Assembly: GCA_964571765.1 (NCBI GenBank)
Contig: CAZNDH010000002.1
Span: 90,898 to 154,897, forward strand
Reading direction: 5' to 3'
DNA: 64,000 nt
From: ZC4RG35 sp964571765
Lineage (GTDB): Bacteria > Actinomycetota > Acidimicrobiia > Spongiisociales > ZC4RG35
The notes beneath the pieces were generated by a model that saw nothing but the letters and a program-made list of their open reading frames with translations, searched no databases and was not told the DNA's origin. Position 1 is the stretch's first letter; every line of letters begins with the position of its first letter. Below are positions 24,767-34,197 of the stretch, piece after piece. The translations under genes were made by a program, and so were the position numbers.

Positions 24767-25980
24767 TGCCTTGGGTGACGCCCGACCATCCCACCCGCGA
24801 TGAGCTCAACGCCTGCGTGCAGTGTGGGTTGTGCCTACCGGTCTGTCCCACTTTCCGCCTCACCGGCCGGGAGACTGCCTCACCACGGGGGCGTCTCCAT
24901 GCGATGAGCGCGGTATCCCAGGGACTCGCCCAGGTAGACCACACCTTCGCCTCGATCCTCGACCCCTGCCTCGGCTGTCGGGCATGCGAACCGGTGTGTC
25001 CCGGGCTGGTGCCCTACGGGAGGGCCTTAGAGGGTGCCCGTGCCGAGATCGACGCCCAGCTTCCCGGTCGCTCCCGGCGGCGTCGGGTACTGCTCGGCCG
25101 ATTGGTGCCTCGTCGGGCGCTGATGACGGCGGGCACTTTCGCCCTGGCATCGGCGCAGGCCGTGGGCGCCGATTCCCTGACTCCGCCCCCACTGCGGCGA
25201 GTGGTGTCTGGGGTGCGCCGTCTCTTGGGTCGGGGGCGCCCCACCATCGGCCATCGTGGCGGGCCCGGGACTTCGGGTTCGATCGCTCTCCTCGCCGGCT
25301 GTGTCCAGGACCAGTGGTTCCGTCCCGTGAACCGGGCGGCGATCACCCTCCTCGAGCGGGCCGGCTACCGGGTGGAGGTGCCCTCGACCCAGACCTGCTG
25401 TGGGGCGCTCGCCGCCCATGACGGCAAAGCCGACATCGCCCGGCGGCTCGCCGCGAAGAACACCGCGGCGCTCTCCGGTCACGACCTCGTGGTGGCCACC
25501 GCCGCGGGGTGCTCGGCCCACCTTGCCGGGTACCACCATTGGGCCGACGATGGGGCGGCGATCTCGGGGCGGGTGCTGGACGCCACCGTCGTGATATCAC
25601 AGGCCATCGACCGAGGGATGCTTCCCACGCTGTCGCGGCCGCTGGGGCGAATCGCCGTTCAAGACCCGTGCCACCTGCGGCATGCCCAAAGGGTCACTCG
25701 CGAACCACGGCACCTCCTCGAGGCGGCCGGGTTCGAGGTGGTCGAGACCGACGAGAACGGGATGTGCTGCGGCGCCGCCGGTCTCTACACCATGACCCAC
25801 CCCGTGGCTTCCACCGAATTGGGAAACCAAAAGGCGAGGCAGGTTCGCTCAACGGGAGTGAAGCGTGTCTCCTCCGCCAACCCGGGCTGCGAAATGCAGT
25901 TGCGTTCCCATCTCGGCCACGGCTTCGACATCCGGCACCCGGTGGAGTGGTACCTGCTCGCTCTGGAAATGGGGCTGTAG
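24763..25980 (+). CDS. glcF: Glycolate oxidase, iron-sulfur subunit
   Basis: 405 residues (GTG 24763; an ATG follows at the next codon). Two 4Fe-4S motifs: CVQCGLCLPVCP and CLGCRACEPVCP at about residues 18-80. Two CCG (cysteine-rich, heterodisulfide-reductase-like) domains follow, with TCCGALAAHDG and MCCGAAGLYTMTHP. It carries electrons from GlcD to the respiratory chain. Overlaps glcE, and its stop touches the start of the next membrane protein. Confidence 0.92.
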   Translation: MMPWVTPDHPTRDELNACVQCGLCLPVCPTFRLTGRETASPRGRLHAMSAVSQGLAQVDHTFASILDPCLGCRACEPVCPGLVPYGRALEGARAEIDAQLPGRSRRRRVLLGRLVPRRALMTAGTFALASAQAVGADSLTPPPLRRVVSGVRRLLGRGRPTIGHRGGPGTSGSIALLAGCVQDQWFRPVNRAAITLLERAGYRVEVPSTQTCCGALAAHDGKADIARRLAAKNTAALSGHDLVVATAAGCSAHLAGYHHWADDGAAISGRVLDATVVISQAIDRGMLPTLSRPLGRIAVQDPCHLRHAQRVTREPRHLLEAAGFEVVETDENGMCCGAAGLYTMTHPVASTELGNQKARQVRSTGVKRVSSANPGCEMQLRSHLGHGFDIRHPVEWYLLALEMGL

Positions 25981-26000
25981 TGTCTTGGGCGATAGATGAC

Positions 26001-26591
26001 ATGACGGAAGCTTCGGTGAGCTCCTCGAGACCGGCCACGGTCAAGCGTTACGCAGTGCTCGCCTATGGGGCGGCGGGCACCATGCTCGATGTGGGCCTGA
26101 TGGTCCTAGGTGCCCTGCTGGTGGGCCTATCCATCTCGGTGGTGCTCGCCGGGCTGGGCATCGCCTCGGTCGTGATGGAGCTGTCGACCGGCCCGATGCT
26201 GGTGTCCGCTCTGGTTCTCGGGGTGGCCGGCGCCTTCTGCCTGGGACTGGCCTCGGAGGGCCCACTGGGCAGGGGCCGCCGCCTGGCGGGGTTCAAGCTG
26301 TGGGAGGTGGGGGTGGGCAGGGCCCTGGCGGTCTTCCTCGTCGGATTGTTTGCCCTCTTCCTCTACCGGAGCGCGGTTGGGTTCCTGGAGGGGCTGCCGC
26401 TCCCTCTGCTCCAAGGGGCGGAAGGACTCCGCGCCGTCGGGATCGCCGGGATGACCGCCATGCCCCTGGTCGGGGTTCCGCTCTCCCTGCTCCTCCGGGG
26501 GATGCCCACCGAGATGGAGTGGGTGCAACGGGCCGATCTTCCCGCCATGTTCGTGGTCTGGGCGACGGCCACGATGATCATCCTGGTCTGA
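26001..26591 (+). CDS. Polytopic membrane protein of unknown function
   Basis: 196 residues from ATG 26001. An in-frame GTG at 25980 touching the glcF stop (TAGTG) would add seven residues and fits the coupling style of this operon. About five hydrophobic helices; GRGRRLAGFKLWEVG between helices 3 and 4 resembles the RDD family core (R-LAGF-LWE-), so an RDD-like protein is possible. It probably belongs to the glcDEF operon as a small membrane component; function unknown. Confidence 0.65.
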   Translation: MTEASVSSSRPATVKRYAVLAYGAAGTMLDVGLMVLGALLVGLSISVVLAGLGIASVVMELSTGPMLVSALVLGVAGAFCLGLASEGPLGRGRRLAGFKLWEVGVGRALAVFLVGLFALFLYRSAVGFLEGLPLPLLQGAEGLRAVGIAGMTAMPLVGVPLSLLLRGMPTEMEWVQRADLPAMFVVWATATMIILV

Positions 26592-26594
26592 CGT

Positions 26595-27440
26595 CTACAG
26601 GCTGAAGGTGTAGATCGTCACCTCCCGGGGATCCCCGCTGGAGCGGATCAGCGACTCGCGTACCCATGGCAGCCAGGGCAGCTTGACTTCGAGCCTGTCC
26701 GCCTGCCGGGACCGGGCCAACGACAGGAGCCCCTCGAACATCGCCGGGGCCACCTCCGGTGAAGTCGACGCCCAGCCCACCCTCAGCCGCTCCGGCTCGG
26801 GATGTGCGACTATGGCCCAGCCCGATGGCCACTGGAGCAGCTCGCCGCGGCCGGCTGCGGAACCAAGGTCCTCGGGTCGGGCCCTCTTCCACCTCCAGCC
26901 ATCAGCAAGCAGCTCCTGGCCGGCACGGGCCAGCTCGCCTGGCGCCCAGGAGAGCCAGGCGGCGTCTACATCAGCAGAGGGAGCCACCCTCATCTCCGTC
27001 TCCTCTGCCGCCGGGGCGTGGGCCGATGGGTCGAGTGAGGCCACCGCCCACGTCGAAGTGTGCCGGTAGCCCATCGTCTCGACCTGGCGGCGGGCTGCGG
27101 TGTTGTCGGCCTCGGTGGCCAGCCGGGCCACCCTGGCACCGGCTCTCCGAGCCCAGTCGAGGCCGGCGCGGTTCATCGCGGTGCCCACGCCGGCACGCTT
27201 GTGGGCGGGGTGGACCCGGGCTCCCTCCAACCACACTTCGGCGGGCGAGAGTCTCACCGTGTTGGCAACGCCGATTATGTCACCGTCGGAAGCCTGGCAG
27301 ACCACCGGCATCGATCGGGGGTCATCGATCCATGTGGGCAGGCGGTCGGGCACGTAGTCGCCCCACTCGAAAGTGTCGGTGGTCCAGGAAGCGACCCGGG
27401 CGACGTCCTCGTGCCGGGCGGGCCTCACCTCCACTTTCAC
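26595..27440 (-). CDS. GNAT acetyltransferase
   Basis: 281 residues from GTG 27440, overlapping the argS stop by GTGA. N-terminal GNAT domain: VWLEGARVHPAHKRAGVGTAMNRAGLDWAR contains the acetyl-CoA loop (RAGVGTA), followed by LATEADNTAARRQVETMGY. The C-terminal half (about 150-281) is a second, weaker GNAT-like unit without a clear CoA loop. It is coupled to argS; the acetylated substrate is unknown. Confidence 0.8.
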   Translation of the reverse strand: MKVEVRPARHEDVARVASWTTDTFEWGDYVPDRLPTWIDDPRSMPVVCQASDGDIIGVANTVRLSPAEVWLEGARVHPAHKRAGVGTAMNRAGLDWARRAGARVARLATEADNTAARRQVETMGYRHTSTWAVASLDPSAHAPAAEETEMRVAPSADVDAAWLSWAPGELARAGQELLADGWRWKRARPEDLGSAAGRGELLQWPSGWAIVAHPEPERLRVGWASTSPEVAPAMFEGLLSLARSRQADRLEVKLPWLPWVRESLIRSSGDPREVTIYTFSL

Positions 27441-29200
27441 ATCCGTTCGGGGACTTCGATCCCGAGGAGGTGGAGGGTGAGCTCCAGACCGGCGAGCGAC
27501 CATCGCGCCAGGGTGAGCCAGGACCCCCGTCGGTCCGGGTCGGACTCGGAGAGGATGTGGCAAACGTCGTAGAACCGGTTGAACTCACCGGCCAGTGTGA
27601 AGGCGTAATCGGCGATGTGGTTGGGAGCCCGCAGCTCGATCGCCCGATCGATCACCTCGGGTAGCTGTAGAAGATGGAGCACAAGGGCCCGCTCGGCCTC
27701 CACTGTGGGTGCGATCAGATCGGTGGCGGCCAGTCCCTCGGCCTCTGCTCGGCGGAGGATCGACTTGATCCTGACCGCGGCGTACTGGAGGTAGGGGCCG
27801 GTCTTGCCCTCGAATGAGCTGAACCGGTCGAGGTCGAGGATGTAGTCCGAGGCCCGGTTGTTGATCAGGTCTCCAAACTTGAGGGCGGCCACTCCTACCT
27901 GTGCCGCGATCACCTCCCGCTCTTCCTGCGGGTACTCCTCGGCGAGGTGGGCCTCGTCGAGTCGGCGTCGGGCGGCCTCGGTGAGCATGCTGATCACGTC
28001 TCCCAGCCTGACCACCCCTCCTTCGCGGGTCTTGAACGGCCTGCCGTCGGGCCCGTTCATCGTCCCAAACTCGATGTGTTCCAGACCGACATGGGGCGGG
28101 GCGATCCCGCTCCTACGGGCGGCCCGGAACACCTGGACGAAGTGGTCTCCCTGGCGGCGGTCGACCACATAGAGGATCAGGTTCGCGCCCAGTGACTCCA
28201 CACGCATCGCCACGGTGGCCAGGTCGGTGGTGGAGTAGAGGAATCCGCCGGTGCGGGACTCGAGGATCAGCGGCGGCCACTCCCTCTTGTCACCGGGCTC
28301 GTCGATCGGGATGACCAGCGCTCCCTCCGATTCGACCGCCACTCCCGACTCCCTGAGGCGGCGGACGATGGGCTCGATGAGATGGTGGACGTCGGACTCC
28401 CCGTACCAGAGGTCGAACTCGACCCCCAGCGCCGCGAAGTCCTGGCGCTGGGAAGCTTCGGAGACCGTCTTCATCTGACGCCACAGCGCCAGGTAGCCAT
28501 GGTCACCCTGTTGGAGTCGCACCGTGGTCTGGCGGGCGCGCTCAGCGAAGGCGGCATCCTTCGAAGCCCGAGCGGTGGCCTCCGGGTAGATCCGCTGAAG
28601 GTCGTCGAGGGTGACCGGCGGGTGCTCAGGGTAGGTGCTGGCCCCGGGGTCGAAATAGGCGAGATCGGGTTGCTCCTCCTCGATGGCGGTGATCAGGAGG
28701 CCCATCTGGAAGCCCCAGTCACCGAAATGGGGGTCCCTGACCACCTTGTGGCCGGCGTAGGTGAAGGTCCGGGCCAGGGAGTCGCCGATGATTGTGGCCC
28801 GGAGATGACCGACGTGCATGGCCTTGGCCACGTTGGGCCCGGCATAGTCGACCACCACGGTCGCCGCTTCCGGGACCTGCTGATGACCCAGTCGGGGGTC
28901 CTCGGCCGCCCTTCGCCCCCACTCGGACAGGGCTCGGTCGGTCACCGACAAGTTGACGAATCCCGGCCCGGCCACCTCCGCCGAGGCGATCTCCGGGTAG
29001 GTTGCCAGCTGGCGGGCCACCTTGGCAGCCAGCTCGGTGGGTGGCTCGCCCGCATCTCTGGCCGCGCCCATCGCCCCGTTGCACTGGAATTGGGCGAGCT
29101 CGGGGCGCTGGGAGGGGAGCACCAGGCCGTGGGCGGGGTCGAGCCCGAGGTGGGCAAAGGCGCGCCCCGTCAGGGTGCTCAGATGAGCAAGCAGCGACAT
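27437..29200 (-). CDS. argS: Arginyl-tRNA synthetase
   Basis: 587 residues, class I aminoacyl-tRNA synthetase. N-terminal Add-1 domain (about 1-100, GPGFVNLSV), DYAGPNVAKAMHVGHLRATIIGDSLAR (the HIGH-type motif), HFGDWGFQMG, YSTTDLATVAMR, and MNGPDGRPFKTREGGVVRL, which replaces KMSKS as usual in many ArgRS. The DALR anticodon-binding domain ends the protein (FNRFYDVCHIL). Starts with ATG at 29200 and is coupled to the GNAT gene downstream. Confidence 0.96.
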   Translation of the reverse strand: MSLLAHLSTLTGRAFAHLGLDPAHGLVLPSQRPELAQFQCNGAMGAARDAGEPPTELAAKVARQLATYPEIASAEVAGPGFVNLSVTDRALSEWGRRAAEDPRLGHQQVPEAATVVVDYAGPNVAKAMHVGHLRATIIGDSLARTFTYAGHKVVRDPHFGDWGFQMGLLITAIEEEQPDLAYFDPGASTYPEHPPVTLDDLQRIYPEATARASKDAAFAERARQTTVRLQQGDHGYLALWRQMKTVSEASQRQDFAALGVEFDLWYGESDVHHLIEPIVRRLRESGVAVESEGALVIPIDEPGDKREWPPLILESRTGGFLYSTTDLATVAMRVESLGANLILYVVDRRQGDHFVQVFRAARRSGIAPPHVGLEHIEFGTMNGPDGRPFKTREGGVVRLGDVISMLTEAARRRLDEAHLAEEYPQEEREVIAAQVGVAALKFGDLINNRASDYILDLDRFSSFEGKTGPYLQYAAVRIKSILRRAEAEGLAATDLIAPTVEAERALVLHLLQLPEVIDRAIELRAPNHIADYAFTLAGEFNRFYDVCHILSESDPDRRGSWLTLARWSLAGLELTLHLLGIEVPERM

Positions 29201-29285
29201 GGCGCGTCAGCGTAGAGCCCTGTGCCCCTGTTCACTGCGGGACATCGGACTCGCGGACCCCGCTTCGAGGGGGACACGAGCGGAT

Positions 29286-31304
29286 TCAGTACTTGGCCAG
29301 CTCCTGGGCTCGCTCGACGATGGTCTCGGGGGTGGGGTAGAGGACGTTCTCCAACGACCCGGCATAGGGCATCAGGGGGACGTCGGGGAGGCCGTAGCGC
29401 TTGACAGGCGCGTCGAGGTACTCGAACGTCTTGTCGGCGATCTGGGCGGCGACCTCCGCCCCATAGCCAACGAACTCGTTGTCTTCGTGGATGATCAGAG
29501 CCCGTGAGGTCTTCTTGACCGACTCCTCGATGGTGGGCCAATCGAGCGGCTTGAGGCTTCGGAGATCGATGACCTCGGGGCTTATCCCCAGCTCCTCGAG
29601 GACCGGCACCGCCTCCATGGCGAAGTGGGCCATCGCCCCATAGGTGACGATGGTCAGGTCGGTCCCGGTGTGGCGGATGGCCGCCCGGCCCAGGGGCACG
29701 CGGTGCTCTCCCACGGGGTAGGGGCCACGGGCTAGCCGGTAGAGCTTCTTCGGCTCGATGAACATCACAGGATCGGGGTCCTCGAAGGCGGTGTGGAGCA
29801 GGCCCTTGACATCGGCCGGAGTGGAGGGGATGACCACTTTGAGCCCGGGGACGTGGGCGTAGAACGCCTCGATCGACTGCGAGTGGTACTGCGCTCCGTG
29901 GATCCCGGCGCCGTAGGGAGCCCTGATGACGATGGGACAGTTCCAGTGCCCGTCGCTCCGATAGCTGACCCGGGCGGCCTCGGAGACGATCTGGTCGAAG
30001 GCGGGATGGATGTAGTCGGCGAACTGGATCTCGGGGATCACCCGCAGACCGGTGGCCGCCATGCCGATGGCACATCCCACGATCGAAGACTCGGCGATCG
30101 GCGTGTTGAAGCAGCGATCGGCCCCGAAGGTGTCGGTGAGGCTCTGGGTCGCCTTGAACACCCCACCCTTCTCCCGGGCCACGTCCTCACCGAAGACCAC
30201 CGCATCGGGGTGCGTTTCGAGTATCTCGTGGAGTGTCCGGTTGATGGCAGTGATCAGGTTGATTCGCTCCCCCTCCGGCTCGGGCTCGGGCCTGGTCACC
30301 GCCGATTCCGGTTCGATGACCCGGGCGTACACCCGGCTCAGCGGCTCGTCGGGGTTGGGGGCGGCTTCGGCCCGCTCTACCGCGTCGGCCAGCATCTCCA
30401 CGACCTCCTTGTCGATGGCCGCCTCCTCGGCCTCGGTGAGCAGCCGGTGCTCGATCAGGTACTGACGCAGCCGGCCCAGGGGGTCCTTCTTCCGCCACCG
30501 CTCCACTTCGTCCTTGTCGCGATAGAGACTGTCGTTGTCGTCCGAGGTGTGGGCGTAGTAGCGGTAGGTCTCCGCCTCGATGAGGCTGGGCCCAGCCCCT
30601 GCCCGGGCCCGAGCTACCGCCTCCTGCATGGCGGCCACCACGGCGAGCGGGTCGTTGCCGTCGATGAGGTGTCCGGGGAACCCGTAACCCTGGGCGCGGT
30701 CGGCGATACGTCCGGCGACTTGCTCGTGGGCCGGCACCGATATTGCGTAGTGGTTGTTCTCGATGACGAAGATCAGCGGAAGGTCATGGATGCCGGCCCA
30801 GTTCATCGCCTCATGCCAGTCGCCCTCCGAGGTGGCGCCCTCCCCCCCGTAGACCACCACCACTGCATCGGATCCCTGGATCTTCAGGCCGTGGGCGATC
30901 CCGGCGGCATGGGGAAACTGGGTTCCAATCACCGACGACTGGGTGAAGACTCGTCGCTGTGGAGACGACCAGTGGCTGGGCAGCTGCCGACCCCCCGACA
31001 TCGGATCGTCCTTCTTGGCGAACACCCCGAGGAACACCTCGTGAGGGCTGAATCCCCAGGCCAGGGCAACACCCATGTCCCGGTAGTAGGGGAGGACCCA
31101 GTCTCTGTCCTTGTCGAGGGCGAACACCGAAGCGACCTGGACCCCTTCGTGGCCCGACGACCCGAGGACGAAAGCCGCTCGCCCCTGACGCTGGAGAGCC
31201 CACATCCGGTCGTCGACCCTTCTGGCGGTCAACATGTGGCGGTACATCTCGACCATTTGCTGGTCGCTGAGCCCCAGAGTCCTGTGTTCCAGTGTTGGGT
31301 CCAT
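29286..31304 (-). CDS. Branched-chain 2-oxoacid dehydrogenase E1, fused alpha-beta
   Basis: 672 residues, both E1 subunits in one chain. The alpha part (about 1-335) has AFVLGSSGHEGVQVA and the thiamine diphosphate motif GGEGATSEGDWHEAMNWA...NNHYAISVP. The beta part (about 345-672) begins NLITAINRTLHEIL and contains FGEDVAREKGGVF, NTPIAESSIVGCAIGMAA, IQFADYIHPAFDQI and EPKKLYRL. It decarboxylates the 2-oxoacids of Val, Leu and Ile. E2 and E3 are not in the window. It follows the valine-dehydrogenase-like gene by 8 bases, linking deamination with decarboxylation. Confidence 0.92.
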   Translation of the reverse strand: MDPTLEHRTLGLSDQQMVEMYRHMLTARRVDDRMWALQRQGRAAFVLGSSGHEGVQVASVFALDKDRDWVLPYYRDMGVALAWGFSPHEVFLGVFAKKDDPMSGGRQLPSHWSSPQRRVFTQSSVIGTQFPHAAGIAHGLKIQGSDAVVVVYGGEGATSEGDWHEAMNWAGIHDLPLIFVIENNHYAISVPAHEQVAGRIADRAQGYGFPGHLIDGNDPLAVVAAMQEAVARARAGAGPSLIEAETYRYYAHTSDDNDSLYRDKDEVERWRKKDPLGRLRQYLIEHRLLTEAEEAAIDKEVVEMLADAVERAEAAPNPDEPLSRVYARVIEPESAVTRPEPEPEGERINLITAINRTLHEILETHPDAVVFGEDVAREKGGVFKATQSLTDTFGADRCFNTPIAESSIVGCAIGMAATGLRVIPEIQFADYIHPAFDQIVSEAARVSYRSDGHWNCPIVIRAPYGAGIHGAQYHSQSIEAFYAHVPGLKVVIPSTPADVKGLLHTAFEDPDPVMFIEPKKLYRLARGPYPVGEHRVPLGRAAIRHTGTDLTIVTYGAMAHFAMEAVPVLEELGISPEVIDLRSLKPLDWPTIEESVKKTSRALIIHEDNEFVGYGAEVAAQIADKTFEYLDAPVKRYGLPDVPLMPYAGSLENVLYPTPETIVERAQELAKY

Positions 31305-31312
31305 GCCGGCGC

Positions 31313-32395
31313 TCAGTTGCGGTCATCCCCACTGCGTCGGAAACGGCGGAGGTCGCCGATCTCTTTGATCCTCTCCTCGGCGACGTGCTCGGCGGCCTGG
31401 TTGGGGTTGATCCCCTCCCGGTCTGCAGTCTCCAGGATGCGCTTGGTGGCGTCGTAGATCGAGTCGACCAGGTGCATCGCCCGGGTCTTGGAGTACCCGT
31501 TGAGCTGGTCGTACACGTTGATCAGCCCACCAGCGTTGACCACGAAGTCGGGGGCGTAGAGAATTCCCCGGTCGGCGAGCCGCTCGGCGTCCTTCTCGGT
31601 GGCCAGCTGGTTGTTGGCGCTGCCTACCACCGCGGCACAGTTGAGCTCGGAGATGGTCTCCTCGTTGAGGACACCACCCAGGGCACACGGGGAGTAGATG
31701 TCGCACTCCACCTTGTGGATCTCGTCGAGGGCCACTGCCCGGACCCCGTACCTCTCCACTGCGGTTGTGACGGCTGGCGGGAAGGAGTCGGCGATGACCA
31801 CGTTGGCCCGAGCCTCGACCAGGAGCTGGACAAAAGCCGAGCCCACCTTGCCCACCCCCTGTACGGCGAAGGTGCGACTGGCCAGGTCGGGGGTCCCCCA
31901 GATCTTCTGGGCGACCGCCCGGGTGGCCGCATACAGCCCTCGTGCCGTCACCGGCGAGGGGTCACCGGATCCACCCATGATCGCCGAGTTTCCTACCACC
32001 CAACGAGTCTCCCGGCGGATCATGTCCATGTCGGCACTGGTGGTCCCCACGTCTTCGGCGGTGATGTACCGGCCCTGAAGGGAGCCGACGATTCGCCCAT
32101 AAGCCCGGAGGAGACGTTCCGACTTGTCGTGGTGCGGGTCGCCGATGATGACCGCCTTTCCTCCGCCGAGGTCTAGCCCGGCGGCGGCGGCCTTGTATGT
32201 CATCCCCTTGGAGAGGCGGAGCACGTCGGTGAGGGCATCCTCCTCGCTGGGATACGGAAAAAAACGAGTCCCGCCGAGGGCGGGACCGAGAGCCGTGCTG
32301 TGTATGGCGATTATGGTCCGGAGGCCGGATACCTGGTCATGGCCGAAGACCAGCTGCTCATGCCCGTCTTTGGCAACCTCGTCGAAGACGATCAA
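31313..32395 (-). CDS. Leucine/valine dehydrogenase (Glu/Leu/Phe/Val family)
   Basis: 360 residues from TTG 32395. It oxidatively deaminates branched-chain amino acids with NAD. It shows ALGPALGGTRFFPYPSEEDALTDVLRLSKGMTYKAAAAGLDLGGGKAVI with the catalytic lysines, ITAEDVGT, NAD loop VQGVGKVGSAF, YSPCALGGVLN, and APDFVVNAGGLINVYDQL. Valine dehydrogenase (as in Streptomyces) is the closest actinobacterial role, by inference. It forms an operon with the fused E1 gene, giving a Val/Leu/Ile to acyl-CoA entry route. Confidence 0.9.
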   Translation of the reverse strand: MIVFDEVAKDGHEQLVFGHDQVSGLRTIIAIHSTALGPALGGTRFFPYPSEEDALTDVLRLSKGMTYKAAAAGLDLGGGKAVIIGDPHHDKSERLLRAYGRIVGSLQGRYITAEDVGTTSADMDMIRRETRWVVGNSAIMGGSGDPSPVTARGLYAATRAVAQKIWGTPDLASRTFAVQGVGKVGSAFVQLLVEARANVVIADSFPPAVTTAVERYGVRAVALDEIHKVECDIYSPCALGGVLNEETISELNCAAVVGSANNQLATEKDAERLADRGILYAPDFVVNAGGLINVYDQLNGYSKTRAMHLVDSIYDATKRILETADREGINPNQAAEHVAEERIKEIGDLRRFRRSGDDRN

Positions 32396-32501
32396 GGGGT
32401 AGACCTCCTGCTCACGCGGTGCGACCTGAGGCGATCATACATCCGGCCCGGGGTGACGCGCCCGGTGGCCCTTTCGGGGCGGGTTGTGCCAGGATGGGCC
32501 G

Positions 32502-33239
32502 GTGACCAAAGCCGCCTTCCTCAGGGTCTACGAGCCCGACGCCCGTGGTTCAGCCGACCCCGTTCCCGGCTTCGTCAGGCAGTACGGGATGCTCTCCGAG
32601 TCGGCCGTGGACGATCGCCTGGTCTCCGAATGGAGTGGGCGCCAAGTGGTCTGTCCCAGCAACCTCCGTCTCCGGGTGCTCGAATCCACGGTTGCTTTCG
32701 CCAACGCCTTCCGGGGGATGGGGGCCGGGGTGATTCCCGAGGACGCCGCCCGCCTCGCCGACCGCGAGCTGCGTACCTACCACCGGGCAAACCCCACGCA
32801 CCGCTCCCATGTGCTCACCTCGCCGTGGCATGTCCCGGTACGTTGGTTCACCGCCTTCGATCCCTCCGAGAAGGAGGTCTACCAGGCCGACGAGCGTCCC
32901 ACGGTCCGTTTTCGCACCGGGATCGAGCAGGCGCGGGCAAGAACCGATCGGGCGTTGCAGGTGCTGGAGTCCCTCGGGGCCTTCCAGGCACCGGCCGAGG
33001 AGCTCGGCCAGCTGATCGACTGGCTGGAGCCTTTCGCCGACGGATCGATGGTCGAACTCGACTACCACGACGTTGCCGACCTGTTCGACCCCGGTGTGGT
33101 GGTCCTCGACGACTCGTGTGAGCTGGTCCACCAGTCGCTCGACGCCCTGGAGAGCGGCGACATGATGAGGGCCGGTGAGTGCTACGGGCGGGTGGTTTCG
33201 CGTTGGGCGCCGGCCTTCAGCGTCAGCTTCTCCAACTGA
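32502..33239 (+). CDS. Conserved actinobacterial protein of unknown function
   Basis: 245 residues from GTG 32502. Mostly helical, no signal peptide or membrane segment. Recognisable blocks such as VPVRWFTAFDPSEKEVY and ELDYHDVADLFDPGVVVLDDS recall hypothetical proteins seen in other actinobacteria, but I cannot assign a function. Divergent from the valine dehydrogenase gene with 106 bases between starts. Confidence 0.7.
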   Translation: MTKAAFLRVYEPDARGSADPVPGFVRQYGMLSESAVDDRLVSEWSGRQVVCPSNLRLRVLESTVAFANAFRGMGAGVIPEDAARLADRELRTYHRANPTHRSHVLTSPWHVPVRWFTAFDPSEKEVYQADERPTVRFRTGIEQARARTDRALQVLESLGAFQAPAEELGQLIDWLEPFADGSMVELDYHDVADLFDPGVVVLDDSCELVHQSLDALESGDMMRAGECYGRVVSRWAPAFSVSFSN

Positions 33240-33245
33240 CGCACT

Positions 33246-33953
33246 TCAGATGCGGGCCTCCCACACCCGTGCCGTCCACAGATAACGGCTGCCCCGCTGG
33301 GTCACCTGGACCAGTTTTTCCTTGAGCATCCCGGTCATCACCGGGTGCTCGGCCAGTGACGAGGGGAGGGGGATCGCCCTCTCAGCGAGTTGGCGAATGC
33401 TGCCGAAAATAGACCGGGCCTTGTCCAGGATGGTCCGCTCGTCTTGGAGAGTGCCGGTGGGGAGAAGGAGCCTTCCTCCCTTGCGGAGGAACTCCTTGGC
33501 CTCCTCGAGCATGCGGAGAGGCAGCTCGGCGCCGGTGGGGCCTCCGGAGAGACCCGAAGGGAACCATCCGGAAGCAGATGCCAGGTCATCGGGAATGCCC
33601 GAGATGTCACCTATGACCAGGTCCGCCTCGGTCCCGGCCGGCAATGGCTCGAACACGCTGCCCTGGTAGAAGGTGATCCGGTCGGCGACGCCCTGGGAGA
33701 GGGCGTTCTCGGTGGCGACTTCCACGGTGCCCTCGGCGGCGTCGACACCGAACACCGTCTTTGCCCCTAGTTTTGCCGCGATGATGGAGAGTACGCCGGT
33801 ACCACACCCGATGTCGATGACGGTGCTCTCCTCGCCGACCTCGATGGCATCGGCTACCAGGGTGGATATGGTGGAGGGCCGGAACGTCGCCGGGCCCACC
33901 TTCAGGTCAAACGGGCCCAATCGCCCTTTCCAGCGAATCGTCTCGGTCTCCAT
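33246..33953 (-). CDS. SAM-dependent methyltransferase
   Basis: 235 residues from ATG 33953. A class I Rossmann methyltransferase: motif I VIDIGCGTGVLSIIAAKLGA, acidic end of strand 2 in VFGVDAAE, motif II VIGDISGIPDDL, and FLRKGGRLLLPTG. The N-terminal WKGRLGPFDLKVGPATFRPSTIS resembles PrmA-like or arginine methyltransferase-like enzymes, but the substrate cannot be named. Convergent with the preceding unknown gene. Confidence 0.8.
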   Translation of the reverse strand: METETIRWKGRLGPFDLKVGPATFRPSTISTLVADAIEVGEESTVIDIGCGTGVLSIIAAKLGAKTVFGVDAAEGTVEVATENALSQGVADRITFYQGSVFEPLPAGTEADLVIGDISGIPDDLASASGWFPSGLSGGPTGAELPLRMLEEAKEFLRKGGRLLLPTGTLQDERTILDKARSIFGSIRQLAERAIPLPSSLAEHPVMTGMLKEKLVQVTQRGSRYLWTARVWEARI

Positions 33954-34197
33954 CAGAGCAAGATACCCGATCATGGTCATCACCATGTCAGAAGTTTCAT
34001 GGGAAGACCCAAAATCTGCTCCCCGAACACCCAGCACAGGGGGTTGGAACAAGCCCCCGATCCATTACGGTCTGCGGTTGATGAGCGAGGCCGGGACAGC
34101 GTCTGCCGGGTGGTCACGATGACTGCCGACCGGCAACGTCGTTCTACACCGAGGCGGGCCTCCGCCAGATGGGCGTGATCGGTCGGTGGGCACCTCG

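Noticed and set aside
33954..34197. Possible gene or RNA in the gap before the GMC oxidoreductase
   Set aside because: No frame with coding character, no tRNA-like fold and no clear promoter was found.
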